This document shows, one piece after another, positions 31,276 through 43,755 of a stretch of 64,000 nucleotides of DNA. How positions within the stretch are numbered: position 1 is the first letter of the stretch; each line of letters opens with the position of its first letter. The notes beneath the pieces were generated by a model. That model was not told where the DNA came from and searched no databases. It saw nothing but the letters and a program-made list of their open reading frames with translations. Both the position numbers and the translations under genes were made by a program. The stretch is from Lates calcarifer (Eukaryota; Chordata; Actinopteri; Centropomidae). The stretch covers positions 2,635,101 to 2,699,100 of the forward strand of contig NC_066838.1 of assembly GCF_001640805.2 (NCBI RefSeq). The letters are read 5' to 3'.

Positions 31276-32463
31276 GCCCCGGTGGAAATGAAATTAATAA
31301 TTTAAGTGACCTGACCAGGGTGTGCTGTGTCAGCTGAGATTGGCTTTAGCACCCCATGATCCCAAAAAGGAGAAGTGATATAGCTGTTGGATGGAGGGAT
31401 AGATGGAAGACAGCAGCTGCTATCTTCAGTGTCAGTGCCTTTCAAATATTGTTTTTCATCTTGGCTTATAATCACAGGATTATACTTCTGAACCTTCAAA
31501 CCTCATAAGATTTAAGGCTTATTTTGTTTGTTTTTTGCTAAATCATCCTTTTAGTGTGAAAAGGAGGAAGATTTTCTTCCAGGGCAGTTAACTAGCCCTT
31601 ACTGGGTGATCAGAGGGAGCATAATCAACAAGTCACTTAAATCTAATAGGTCTCCTCTGGGAGATGAAGATGATATCTTTCTCAGGACAAGGCTAGCAGA
31701 AGCTCCCTTGTGTCTTAATTTGGGCCTGTGACCTGAGTATGAATTGGACATCACCCACTAACCAAAGGCCTCAGGAATGAGTTCGACCTCCCATCGCCTC
31801 TAGCAGAGGATCACAGGCATTGAGAAGCCCTCGGACATGACTAGTCCTGAAATTCAGAGTGCACCCTGGGAATTTTTCTGGGCCTAACATCGACTGAGTG
31901 CTGGAGGTGGCTTAATCTGTTTAAACTAAGGGTTAAATGTGATCACACATCATTCTTAAATATCCCCAAAGACAAAGGCCATAAAACCATCTTGTTATTA
32001 TTGAATTGTCTTTAATAATCAAAAGAAACTAAATGAGACTGAACCAGCCACAGATAGAAGTGCACCAGCACAACTGTCATTTGGCTACAAAAACAATACC
32101 AGCACATAAAAGTTGGTCACATAAGTCTTAGATATGGAGTTTGGATCCAGTGATGTAGCTATGGGATACAGATGCAAAGGTATTCCATTCAATTAAGACA
32201 TTCACATTTTGCTTAACAAATCTCTATGTTTGATGAATACTCACACAACCAAGCATATTTACTCAAGCGTGCTAAAATCATGCAGCAGGTGTACAGCATT
32301 GCAGTGTTAGTTACAACAATCAGGCCTTATTCTAAAGATTATGTTTGTGTTAATAAAGTTAAATGAACAGTCAGTGTGTAAATGCTCAGACGCAACATGA
32401 ATCAGTAACAGGTGACTCGTGCTTTCATATGTGGTTAACTCATCGACTGAAGCATTTTTAAGT

Positions 32464-32464
<1 letters not shown>

Positions 32465-32493
<29 letters not shown>
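32465..32493. repeat. (CA)n microsatellite
   Basis: A pure CA tract of about 14 units in the inferred kif3b 3' UTR. Confidence 0.95.
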
Positions 32494-32498
<5 letters not shown>

Positions 32499-33866
32499 AG
32501 CCTGTACCTTGCTGAATACAAAAGAAGACACACAGTACGTGTATCACAAAAAATAAAATCTCAACATTAAATTACAAAGCTCAAAAAATAAAACAACAAT
32601 CTATTTTTAAAGAAAAAACTGAATAAAAAATTATATCTACATCTGTATATAAAAAAATGAAAGATTATAATAAGTTAGATTTTTTCAATATGGAAACCCA
32701 TGTTTGAAGTATTTTTTTTTTTTTTAGAGCTTCAAAAGTGACTGAAGATCATCTATCAAGTCAATATTCACGGTTACATATCTAACTACTTAATGTATGC
32801 AGGCATGGGCCAAACAGCAAGAGAGCCTTTAGTTTGAAGTACTTTCAACTTGTAACAACTGAGATGGGCTTGATGATGATGCCTCTTTAACAATCAACTG
32901 CAAGTATCAAGTATTGGAGAGGATTTCATTTGCCATTTGGCCCAGGCCTATTGAAAAGTCACAGTGGGTTGCAAAACCCTACACAGTAGCAGCAAGTGGA
33001 CAGCACACCCCTCACAGTTAGAGAATGGGGAACAGAGAGCAGCAGAGAGATCCGCTGAATCAAGGAGGTTAAAACTGCATATTATTCATCTGTAGGCATA
33101 CAAATGGAATGGTTTGTGTATTCAGATCCATTCAAGTCCATAGTGTTTTGACTGAGTTTTGTGGCACCAGCATAATGGTGTGAAGAGCGCAACACTCCCC
33201 TGGGATTTTAGTGTCCTGTCAGACCAAACAGTTGTTTTCCACTCAGACCAATACAAAAGTAGATTGGGTAAAAGACTAAAATAAATAAATAAATAAATAA
33301 AAGCTGAACACATCACTCTTTGTCCACCTTCCCTTCCTGTGGCCCTTAGCCAGAAACCTGGGGGAGGTTGAATGCTGTGCCCAAATGCTCTGAATCTCCA
33401 TCTAATGTGTGCACCCCATTCTGACAGGAATGTCAGGACCATGCTGTACATATTTCCCTGATGCTGGAATGAATGAGTAGATGAAATGATAAAAACACTG
33501 GCCAAGGAGAATGTGTGTGCACACTTTAAATTAAGGTGCAGAGATTATGGGCACAGGTTAAGGCACCTTGGAACCCTGATGAATCTGAGGCACAGAATCA
33601 GAGGACAGTAACTTTGAAGTGACCCAGGGCGTGCTTAGCATTGATCTCCTGCTAGGATGTCTGGTGGCCGACTGCAGTGCCATTCAACCCACAATGTATC
33701 CATCATGAATGTTTGCGTAAATGTACTGAGCTCTCTTCCATCGTTCCCCACCTCTGTCTTGTGTGCTCCAGGAAGAACAGCATCTACTGATTACAGCAAC
33801 TTGTGACAGAGGCCAAGTCGGTAGTGTGCTTTACTTTCTGGCCTGTACATTTACAGTCATACAGAG

Positions 33867-34153
33867 TTAAAACAATAGTTCAACATTTTAGGGAATACCC
33901 CTCTTTGTTACTCTCATGTCTGTATACTAAATATGAAGCCAGAGCCAGGAGCTGATTAGCTTAGCTTAGCAGTAATACTTCCTGGAGCCTTGCCATTACT
34001 ATGATGTTACTAAGCAACCAGTGAAGACTGCCAAAACAAACGGATTACCGCTAGCTTCATGTTAAGCATACAGACATGAGAGTGATATCAATCTTCTCAT
34101 CTAACTCTCTGTGACAAAGCAACCTTTCTTAAAATGTTGAACTATTCCTTTAA
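33867..34153. mobile_element. TTAA-flanked MITE (family A, piggyBac-like)
   Basis: The inverted terminal repeat AATAGTTCAACATTTTA lies at 33874-33890, with its exact reverse complement at 34130-34146. Both sides are bounded by TTAA (33867-33870 and 34150-34153), the target duplication made by piggyBac-type transposases. The element is 287 bp and non-coding. Interior phrases ('gcttagcttagca', 'catgagagtgatatca', 'cttctcatctaactctc') recur at 10757-11125 and 3726-4125. Assignment to piggyBac rests on TTAA plus inverted repeats only. Confidence 0.7.
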
Positions 34154-34945
34154 GACACAAAACAACACATACAGGAGGCTAAAGCTCCACCCTAACAATA
34201 TCAGAAGTCCAACCATGGAAAAAGACAGCGCCGTTTGACATAAAGGTTCAGTATTTAGACAGCGACGTAAAGACACACACACAGAAATATGCAGCCAGAC
34301 ATACAACAACACGCTGACAAACACTTACACACACACAGACACACACTGTGTTAGTGACAAGTGCAGCAGAGCTGCTTAGTCCATGTGTTTTTACATCAAC
34401 CCTACCACACCCCCACAATGTCCACAGTTACACCAAGAGAGAGGACTACAACATCCAACACTCAACACACACTGGGAAGATATGAGGAAGAAGTGCATTG
34501 AAGATACTGCAGTCCATCCAGGGGGGTTCTATGCCCACCTTTGTTTTTCCTGTACATTAAGAACATTGTGATGTATATATAAGACATTGTTGGCATTCTG
34601 CCAAATGTAAGGAAAGGTAATAGCAGTGCAGAGTGATGTGAGGCTTCATGCATGGCTGCTGTCCTATTGTTGTACTGACTCGCACTCAGGATGAGGGGGT
34701 TTCAAATTTCCAAATGAAAAGCTCATGACTTCAGTTAATAGTGGTGTGGTTACAGTTAAAACCTACAAAGCAGCATTGGTATTAAAGTTTGCTCTGTTGT
34801 TTGCAGAATTCAAGATTCTGTAGTCTGGTCAAAGAAAAAAAAACACAACTTTGACAAAACCTAACCCATTTCTCTCAAAGTTGAGTCCCAAAGTGGAAAG
34901 GTGCACAAGAGAGGATGGTGGTAGTGATAGAAGTGTCAGAAGCTG

Positions 34946-37900
34946 TCACTTGGGCACCAAGCCACGGGATTGCGGATAAAGAGGAGATCCTGGGCTGGAG
35001 GGGCTGAAAGGAGAGGTCGGTGTGCTCGACTTCTTGCCTGTTCTTGGTCGACTGAGTGATAGAAAACAAGAGAGGGTTAAACATTGATTTCTTTTTTTCT
35101 TCTGTTTCCTGATCAAATCCAAATAATGCAAGCTCAAGCTCCAGCCTAATTGCAGTATAAGCCACCTGTAAAACATATATAACTCATGGTCTTGCTAGCT
35201 GAAGGAGAGAAACAGGTGACAGCTTTCCTTACCCAGACTTTGGTTTCTTGAGGCTGCCACTGGCGCTGGCTGGCGGGGTTGGACCCAAGCTGCTGTGAAA
35301 GCCTGAGGCATCTACCTGGATCTCATCTTCATCCCTAAGAGCATCCTCCAGAGCTGCTGCCACCTTTGGGGCGATAACCGGCTCCTGATACTCTTTAGTG
35401 GTCCGTGCTGGCAGGTCCATGTCCAGTATCAGGATGTTTTCAGCCTGGGGGAGCAGGACAGAAGCACACTCATCATAGACGAACAAATCAGTCCAGATAC
35501 ATTCTCACATTAGCAATGAAGGTAATCAAATATTATCAAAAAGCTAAAGTAAAACATATAAAAATGCATTCAAGTATTTGAAAATTCTGCATATCAATAC
35601 TGGCACAATTGGGAAAATGTTTTACATGACACCTGTGGATTCTTGTGCTGATCACCTTTACTGTTAAAGCTGCCTTGCAATATTTGGTTTTGTATTAAGT
35701 GTCAGTACATCTAAGCTCGACCCTTGTGGTGTAATCAGTGAAACAGGAAGAGGATGAGGAAAGCAGAACCACTGTATCTGTGGTGTTTTATGTGCACAGG
35801 CCACACACTGAGGTTTAGGTGTGAACACATTCATCAGTGACAAAGCTGAAGAGAAAGTGCAGCTTACTTTATATCTCATGTCAGGCTTCATCATCATGGC
35901 CATGCGAGCATGGTGACAGAGAGGCCTCCTGTAGCCGACTGCAGACAGAGGCCTGGTCATCATCTGATGTTCACTGAAGCAGACACACAAACAGTGAGAC
36001 AGTGTATACAGCACCATGGGAAAATTTGCTGTTTGGAACCTGTGTCAATTTATCAGAGACGGGTTTTATTAACAAAGCAATGAACTGTTTAGTCATTATA
36101 GAAGTACTAACACTGTACAGCACTGTACAAATTATTCTATTAATGATAGTAAGACCTGTAAATGCTACTGAAAACTCAAGGCACCTTATTCTGGCTTGAA
36201 AATGTATCGCTGCTACAAACCCACCCAAATAAATAAAGTCTACATTATAATAAATTAAGTAGTAGGGAACTTAAGGGAAGGGCGGCACGGTGGTGCAGTG
36301 GTTAGTACTGTTGCCTCACAGCAAGAAGGTTCTGGGTTGGAGCTCCGGTTTGAGCCCGGTGCTTTTCTGTGTGGAGACTGCACGTTCCCTGTGCCTGTGT
36401 GGGTTCCCTCTGGGTACTCTGGTTTCCTCCCACAGTCCAAAGACATGCAGGTTAATTGATAACTCTAAAATTGTGAATGTGAGTGTCTCTATATGTTGGC
36501 CATGTGATGGACTGGTGATCTGTACAGGGTGTACCCCGCATCTTGCCCAATGTCAGCAGGGATAGGCTCCAGCACCCCTGCGACCCTTAATGGATAAGCG
36601 GTATAGATAATGGATGGATGGATGGAACTTAAGGGAAGTTGTAGTTAAAACCAATTTTTCTCTGATTTAAAAAAAGCTCCTGAGAAAAAGCACACAAATT
36701 CCTAAATACTGTTTTACAGAAACCACATGGTGTAAATCTTAAAAAACTGCCAATGTCATTGTCAACACCTCTGGTTTCACATTAAATGGTGTTTATTGTG
36801 AAGCACGTGCAGGAAGTGGTGTAGTATTAGGAGTACCAAATCAAAATAAGTTAACTGCAGCAAATTAATGGTCAGAGCTGAAAACTGTATTTATGTGGAT
36901 CAGCCACTTCTGCCTGATAGCTGATCACTTATTATACTGGATATAAAACTAATGTAGTTTGCACTGATCCTCACAGTTACACCTCTACCCTTTAGCCCAG
37001 TGTAACCCTATGAAGCATAGAACAAATAGTGCAGGTTTGAGGCTCCTAGTAGCCCTGTATTTAACACCTACATTATAATGAGAAACTCGGCAGCTACAAA
37101 TCAAAGCTCACTTCACCTGTAACCATTCAACTTGAACATGTAAACATTTCATTTACCTCACAAGCTGTTTATTCACATTAAAAAATACATGTGAGCTTAA
37201 GTTGGAGCACATCTAACCAGATGTAGAATGTGCGAATATTCTGTAACTTACTCCTCTATACGTGTAATGGGCTTCATTTTCCAGTACTCATCCTCCTCAT
37301 CAAGGTAAGCTCTGTTGACTATTTTGTTCTTTTCCTCTAAGGGAATGAAGTTCTCAATGATCAGATGCCTGAAAGGCAAAGAGACAAGCAATTAGACAGA
37401 GGCAGTAACAGACAGATAGCCATGTTCAGCTGAGAACAACAAGATGTAACTAAAAAAATATAAACACAAAAACAAATATACCAGTTCAGTCTTGTGACTC
37501 TTGCCCTGCTTTGTTTCATATATTACACTAGGAAGTCTACTTGGTGGGCCAGGTTTAGAAATAATATACCTAATTAATATCAATTAATCAATTAATTGTA
37601 CATATACATACTGAAGAAATATCTGGCTGAACAGAACTGAGGTCTAAGCATGCAACAGTACGACTTGAAAATTGTTTCCTCATACTCATACAATATTGAA
37701 GCACTATATCAGCATGTCTGTAAGTGAAAAGCACGTGGATATTTCTCACTATCAGTCCCTTTTCAAAACACAAGTCTGACAAGACACAGTATAAAATCAG
37801 ATGCAGTTTGGAGACTGTTACAGAACATGTTGCCTCCTCGACCAGGACAGATGGTTTTCATAATAGATATAATATTGATCAGTGTCTTCCTGCCAGGCCA

Positions 37901-40900
37901 ACAGTATGATATGCAGGCTCCGTACTTGAGTTTGAGGTCCCTGGTGAGCTCGTTCTGGGTCTGTTCCAACTCCTGGCGCTCTTTGATGTGTGCCTCCTGG
38001 ATGTCATGGATTTCTGCCTTCACTGCCTGCAGCTTGGCAAACAGCTAAATGACAGAGGAAACTAGGGTTATGATGATGAAAAGGACTTTTAGAATATCAG
38101 ACTCAGAATTTGTTTTAGATACCTGACTGTCATGAAGAGTAATGGAATATCCAAATGCACCAACAAGGTCAGTAATGTATTCTTACCTGATTTAAAATAG
38201 TAGCTGACCTACTTACTCGCAAGTTATTTTATTATTAGACATATACACATCAGAGTTCCAAAATTAAATAGTCTCCATGACTTTTTCAAATAAGCAACTG
38301 CGTATTTTTGCTAACAGTGTGTGTCTATGTACTCAGAATGTATTAATCGATTACAGTGGCCAGGATTGGAAAACAGTGTCCTGTGCCAGTGTGGATGGAG
38401 GACAGGAGGGACAGCCAGAAACTAAACCAGTCAAGGATGAAGCCATTACCTTTTTCAGCTTCTTGGTTTTGATGTCAACCTCCTGCTGCAGAGAACTGTA
38501 GGTCTCCTTCAACTCCAGAGTCTCTTCATCACGACTCTCCATCTGTTGCTGCATCTCTCGCTCTCTGCGTTTCTGGGAACATACACACAACCGCACATTG
38601 TTAAAACTTTAAACTACAGTGCTGTGTGTGTGATCAGGCTACACAGAAGTCACTAGATTCTGCTATGCTGCTGTTAAGAAGACCCCTCATTACAGCAGAT
38701 TTGCTTGTTTACACTGACTCCCACAAAGCTGTCATAATTACACCCCTGTAAGTGATTTTAGATAGTGTGCTGCTGTTCTGGAATCAGAGGGGTGACATGT
38801 AACACAACACCCGCAGTGTCCCACAGTGCTACCACTTTTTACACAAACATGGATTCAGCTCTGACTACTTCTGCTGCCGGCTTAAAGGCAGAATAACAAT
38901 GCCCCACAATCCGTGTTACCACCCTTTACACAGAACAGAGAGGCAAAATAAAGGCCTAACAGTCCTGCCTTGAACAGGCTGTATAAAAGGGGCTACTGAC
39001 TGAAAAGAAGACTGTCATGTGGCACACAATATCAGTCAGTCAAGTGAGGGATGGTAAACAGCAATACAGTCACCATCAAAAAATTATGTGGAAGACTGTG
39101 GAGGATGTGTAATAATATCCAATAATGAATAGCATGAATCTAAATACACAAGGGATGGGAATGGGATGGATGCTACTAATGAACAAAAAGATGCACAGAT
39201 AGTGACTGGCAGTTTAATGTACTCTAAGAGTCACTTCAGTAACCGACTGAAGACTGACTGGAGATCACTGTGAAAGTAAACGTTAAATAAGTCCTTTTTT
39301 GTCCCAGACTGTAGTTGTGTTGATGAGAGTGCACAAACTAAACAACTTATCTCAGACCAGGTGAATGGATTGCAAGATTATTCCACTTGGAAAAATCTAT
39401 TACTAGAATAATAATATGGAGAAAAGAAAGGTGAATTAACCTCTCAGTAAAATCTCAGTCAGATCAGACATATGAGTGAGCACCACACAAATATCTGCAG
39501 ATCTGAAAACTAGACAACTGACTAAGAATTAGAGACACAAATTCTTAAATGTCCTCAGAACTTGACATTCAGTTGAATGTAATATCACCTCAGGCTGCAA
39601 CTGCATTCTTAATATTTTGTTCCTGCATTAACTTCAGCATTTCATTAAAACATCAACCGTATAAACATCATCTCCACCTCTACTTGCTGTACTGCACCTG
39701 CTGTGCTCACAGCTTTGTTGACTTATGACCTTCAAACAATTACTCTAATTATGATTGGGGTCCATTATTTCAGACGTCTGGTATACCTGTTCAGCGATTT
39801 CCTGCCTCTTCTGCTCCAGCATTCTCTGTTGTTCGTTAGTGTGATCCACAATGTTCTTCCCCCCAACTAGAAGCTTACTCTCCATTGCCTGGGTGAAGAA
39901 AAAAAAAGGAGGAGTACACTTCAAATCTCAAGGGAGAGAAAAACATTTGCATTTGACTACAATATATTTCACTCACAGAACAGCAAGGTCTTTTGACTTA
40001 TGAGAGGAGTCACTGGTTTGTGTGCACATTTTAGGGCAGACAAAACATTTAGTTGAATCTAATGAAAATTTAATAGTTACAGATACTACTTGGCTGTACA
40101 GAAACACACCCTCTCTAAAAAGTCTGCCTACCTTAACTTTGGCTGCAAGCATCTCTCCAGCCTCCCTCTCCCTCTTCAAGTCCTCCATTTTCCTCTCTTT
40201 CTCCTTAAGCAGTCGAACTTTCTCCTCAGCCACCAGACTGTGATCCTCCATGATAGCCTTTCTCTCTCTCTCCAGCTTCTCCTGCTGCTCCCGCCAGTAA
40301 TCTCCTTTGTCGTCTCCATCTTCATCATCATCCTCTGTCTCTCCATCTTCCAGATCCTCATCATCGCTCCCTTCCCCAGCTCGCCTCCTCTGCCTCCTCT
40401 TTTTCTTCTTTCCTGAGCGCTTTTGCAGCTGTGCTTTCAGCCTCGCTATCTCCTCCTGAAACTCCCTCAGTAGGGCATCCTTGGGATCCTCATTGATTCG
40501 TGGTTTATTCTTGATGTTCTTTGCCCTATTGGAGTAGCGCAGTGTTGTCAAGGTCTCCTCCACATTGTAGGATGCTGGGCCAATGTTTGCAACCATGACA
40601 GTGCGGGCATTACCCCCCAGAGAGTCCTGCAGCAAACGGGTGAGTTTTGAATCTCGGTAGGGGATGTGGCTGCTTCTGCCATCCACCAGAGCTGATATGA
40701 CATTCCCCAGAGCAGAAAGTGACAGATTGATCTTTGTCGCTTCTTTAAGCCTCTCCCCCTGAGCACCAGTTTTGGTCTGCCTTTCACTGCCAGCTAAATC
40801 TACAAGGTTCAATTTGCCAACTCTGATATGGTTCTCCCCATCCACGCCCAACTCGCTGCACTCAACAGTGATGACGAATATGGCGTGAGACCGGGAGCTG

Positions 40901-41535
40901 TGTTCATTCATGTTAGTGGCACCCACTGAACGATTCTGGTTGCCCACATTCATGACATGCTCGATCTCCCGCACACTCTTGGTGACAAATGATGAAAGGT
41001 CTTTAACATACACACCCGTGTCAGGCCGCTCCCTGAGCTCAAGACGACGTGATTGGTCCTTGGACAGCAAGTCTCTGATCTCCTCTTGGTAAATTTCAAG
41101 ATATGATGCTCTCACCAGGTATTGCTGATTCTGGGACCGTGAGATGTGTGTGAAGATGTGCTCAAAGGAGTTAGGGATCACCCCTCTCCTCTCTGGATCA
41201 TTTCTCACCCCCTCCATAGTGTATGTCTTCCCTGTACCCGTCTGCCCATAGGCAAAGATGGTCCCATTGAAACCAAGAAGAACTGAATCCACCAGGGGCC
41301 TGAAGGTTTCATCATAGAGATCTATTTGTTTGGAGTTCCAGTCGTAGACTGAATCAAAAGTAAAAACTTTGGGGAGTTCATTGGCTGAAGCTTCCCTGGG
41401 GTTCCTGACAATAATTTGGCCCAGTTTTACATCGACAGAGACGACCCTTTCAAACTTGGCTGCCCGTTCTTTTTCATTCATGGGCCGACAACGGACTACC
41501 ACCTTGACTGACTCTGAACTCTTGCTCTTGGACAT
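34946..41535 (-). CDS. kif3b: Kinesin-like protein KIF3B (kinesin-2 motor subunit)
   Basis: Minus-strand coding exons in order: 41535-40132, 39888-39787, 38572-38450, 38044-37926, 37368-37252, 35973-35868, 35444-35233 and 35051-34946; 2289 nt, 762 residues (human about 747). Start [10 protein letters not shown] is supported by an in-frame stop upstream in the 5' UTR exon. Motor domain: P-loop GQTGTGKT at residues 97-104, switch I NEHSSRSH at 210-217, switch II DLAGSE at 246-251, all intact. The neck and a mixed Lys/Arg then Asp/Glu stretch (about 395-440) follow, then the coiled-coil stalk with [20 protein letters not shown]. The tail ends [11 protein letters not shown] as in vertebrate KIF3B. 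The acidic linker separates it from KIF3A. Role: plus-end microtubule motor, heterotrimer with KIF3A and KAP3, for cilium assembly and axonal transport. The exon join at 37252/35973 adds about one residue against human; the 1-residue register there is uncertain. Confidence 0.96.
36281..36623 (+). mobile_element. Full-length tRNA-headed SINE with GGAT tail, in a kif3b intron
   Basis: The head 'gggcggcacggtggtgcagtgg' has an A-box-like GTGGTGCAGTGG followed by a B-box-like GGTTCTGGGTTGGAGC. The body contains 'cccacagtccaaagacatgc' and 'gggtgtaccccgc', and the end is a (GGAT)n tail. It is flanked by an identical 15-bp target-site duplication GGAACTTAAGGGAAG (36266-36280 and 36624-36638; 13 bp if the last GG belongs to the tail). 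A perfect duplication suggests a fairly recent insertion. It lies between kif3b coding exons 37368-37252 and 35973-35868. Confidence 0.85.
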
Positions 41536-42480
41536 GGTGAGGAGCAGCTGCCAACCCACACGGCTTGGCACTTTGTATCCTCTATCTTCCAAGTGCAGTT
41601 TCAGGAACAGTTCACCAGTAGGGATGCCCACATCAGAACCTGGAGGAGAAGACACATTCTGTAATAATCATGGAAACACCTTCATCAAATGTTTTTACCT
41701 ACAAACTGGAAGACTAACTAAACAACACAAAGCTATTAATAGACTTTAGCAATGACACACCTATCCTGACGCATATATATAGCAGTTCAGGGTTTCTTGT
41801 GCGTGGCCTAAAAAGACCTCTTCAGTAACATACCACAACAACATGAATTAAATCTGATATGGTTAAATTTGAATAATCTCCACGTACTTCAACGGTGAGC
41901 GGTAGCATCTGCACACTGCTTTGAATGCTAGGTAATATACCGGTGCCACTACCCCAATTTAGCTAACTAATCTCAGCCTATTGACTGGTAGGTTATCCAG
42001 TCAATGTTGGAATTTTAGGTCGTGAAATGACAGTCGTGGGGAGCACCCTATTAACCGAAACATGTCGATAAACCCTGCGTTTCACGGTAGCTGCTCAGCT
42101 GATGTTAGCAACGATTCGTCAAAGCAGCGGGTCAGCTAACCAGCGTTAGCTAATACGAAATGCAGCCCATAACGAGACCACAAGACCGGCCTAGCAACGG
42201 CAAACACACCGGTAACCTCAGCTACAAGTCTGGTAGCATTACCTGGCTAACGCTAGCAGCGAGGGCATAAATGAAAGCAACAAATCGCCACGGAAAAACA
42301 AAAAACACACTAGACTCATAAAATCAATGAAATACAGACGCAGTTCCCTACCAGACACAAACGTCGCTTCACATTTATTAGTGGCAAACGTTAGTTAATC
42401 CATAACTCCCAGTCAGCCATTAGCCTCTGCTCATCCCCGCAACGGTCCGAGGCAGAGTTGCCAGATGCAAACACTCGATC
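41536..42480 (-). promoter_or_regulatory. kif3b: kif3b 5' UTR exons and promoter zone
   Basis: The exon holding the start extends upstream to an acceptor at 41640-41641 (minus CTCCTCCAG|GTTC). A likely non-coding first exon ends at a GTAGGG donor at 42351-42346 (minus). Joining them keeps the kif3b frame open back to a TAA at about 42400, with no ATG between, which fixes the start at 41535. The exon contains short upstream ORFs. Upstream, minus-strand DNA at 42472-42457 has an imperfect RFX X-box-like GTTTGCATCTGGCAAC. The intervening 41640-42350 is intron. Confidence 0.6.
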
Positions 42481-42811
42481 CCCCAAAAGAGCTACGTGTG
42501 AAAATCTATTAACCAATATAAATACTATAACTCTGACAGAGCATATGAATTACAAGTAGGCATTAAGCTTAAAAAAAACCACACACACAACAAAAGCATT
42601 CAATTGTTAATAACGAGGTTGCACGCACACGTACGTGTATTATGAAAGATACTAATTCAAAGTACTGGGACATATCTGGCAACCAAGTCTCAACAAGCTT
42701 TCCCAACATAGCTCAGTATATCAGCTGATTCAACTGTGCTCAGCTAATCTTTCAGTGAAGGAGGGAAACGGACTAAAGACTGTTAGTTCTTTGAAAACTA
42801 GTGTGCATATC

Positions 42812-42817
42812 TTTATT
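42812..42817 (-). terminator. Poly(A) signal AATAAA for pofut1 (minus strand)
   Basis: Plus-strand TTTATT is AATAAA on the minus strand. It is the first canonical hexamer with sufficient distance past the stop and just before the kif3b promoter region. Confidence 0.5.
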
Positions 42818-43755
42818 GGTGAAAAACATTATAGAAAACATCTGACTTCAAAACCACTGCTTTCACACTGAGGAACACAGTTAGCTTGCACCACATTACC
42901 ACTCACATTTAACCAATTCAACCAGTGCAAATCAACTTGTCTCACTAAAACATTTGTTCACATTCACTGAATAACAACACTGTTCACATACCAGTCAGAC
43001 CAGGGCTCCACACATTTCATCAGTTTTTGGTCCTGGTAAATTGAGAGGTGGAAAGACTGTCTCCATTTCCCTCCCTATAATTAGTATGTACAGGAGGATC
43101 AGTTACTGTGCTCTCCTTGGAATGGAGGGCAGAGAGGAAAGGAAGGAGCAAGCTGCAAAGAGATGGAGGGATGGAAAGGTAAGGAGAGAAAGAGAAGAGG
43201 AAGAGGGCAAAAGAGAGACTGAGAACATGAGTGCTGACACTGCAGTCAGTCTTTTCCAGAGTTCACTGAGGTCATCAGAGGTCCTGTTAATATGTCTGGA
43301 TTGCAAAACATGTTTGCAGCTACAGAACACAATTGTAGCTGAAGGAAATGTAAGGGAAACTGTGTGTTTCCCTGATGGAGAGAAAAACTTGCTTTACTAT
43401 AGTGAACAAAAGCAGGTATAAACCAAATCTTGAGAGGGAACATACAGATACTGGATTTTCAAGCAGGGAAAAGACAAAAAAAATAAGTGTTTCTTGGTAG
43501 CAGCAGCATGTCATAACATTTCACAAACATTAATACTACCAACCTGTTACATTCCATCTTATAAGCCCTTCCTCAGTTCTCGTAGATTAAAACCCAAAAT
43601 AAAATTAAACCTATCTCTGCCTCAGGTTCTGTCTTCACTCATTGAGAACCATCATGTAATACATAAATATTCTGTGCTTTCCACATGCTCTCTCGCCTCC
43701 ACACGACAGTCATCCAGCATTAGAGGTCCAGAGGGTGACCATGTGACACTTGTTC
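42812..43755 (-). other. pofut1 3' untranslated region (inferred)
   Basis: Non-coding on both strands. An AATAAA on the minus strand (complement of 42812-42817) lies about 940 bases after the pofut1 stop. Its end is only about 350-400 bases from the inferred kif3b first exon, so the two same-strand genes are tightly packed. Confidence 0.6.

Larger units (their letters stand above)
32011..34945 (-). other. kif3b 3' untranslated region (inferred)
   Basis: Read on the minus strand, about 2.9 kb of AT-rich non-coding sequence follows the kif3b stop. The farthest plausible end is the variant poly(A) signal ATTAAA, complement of 32011-32016. A (CA)n tract lies at 32465-32493 and a TTAA-flanked MITE at 33867-34153, so the MITE would be transcribed. 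The true 3' end could be nearer the stop. Confidence 0.4.

Noticed and set aside
41536..41655. In-frame N-terminal extension of kif3b before [10 protein letters not shown]
   Set aside because: The only ATG of the longer frame (41655) lies upstream of the acceptor at 41640, in the intron. Through the likely first exon the frame meets a stop before any ATG, and vertebrate KIF3B starts at MSK.
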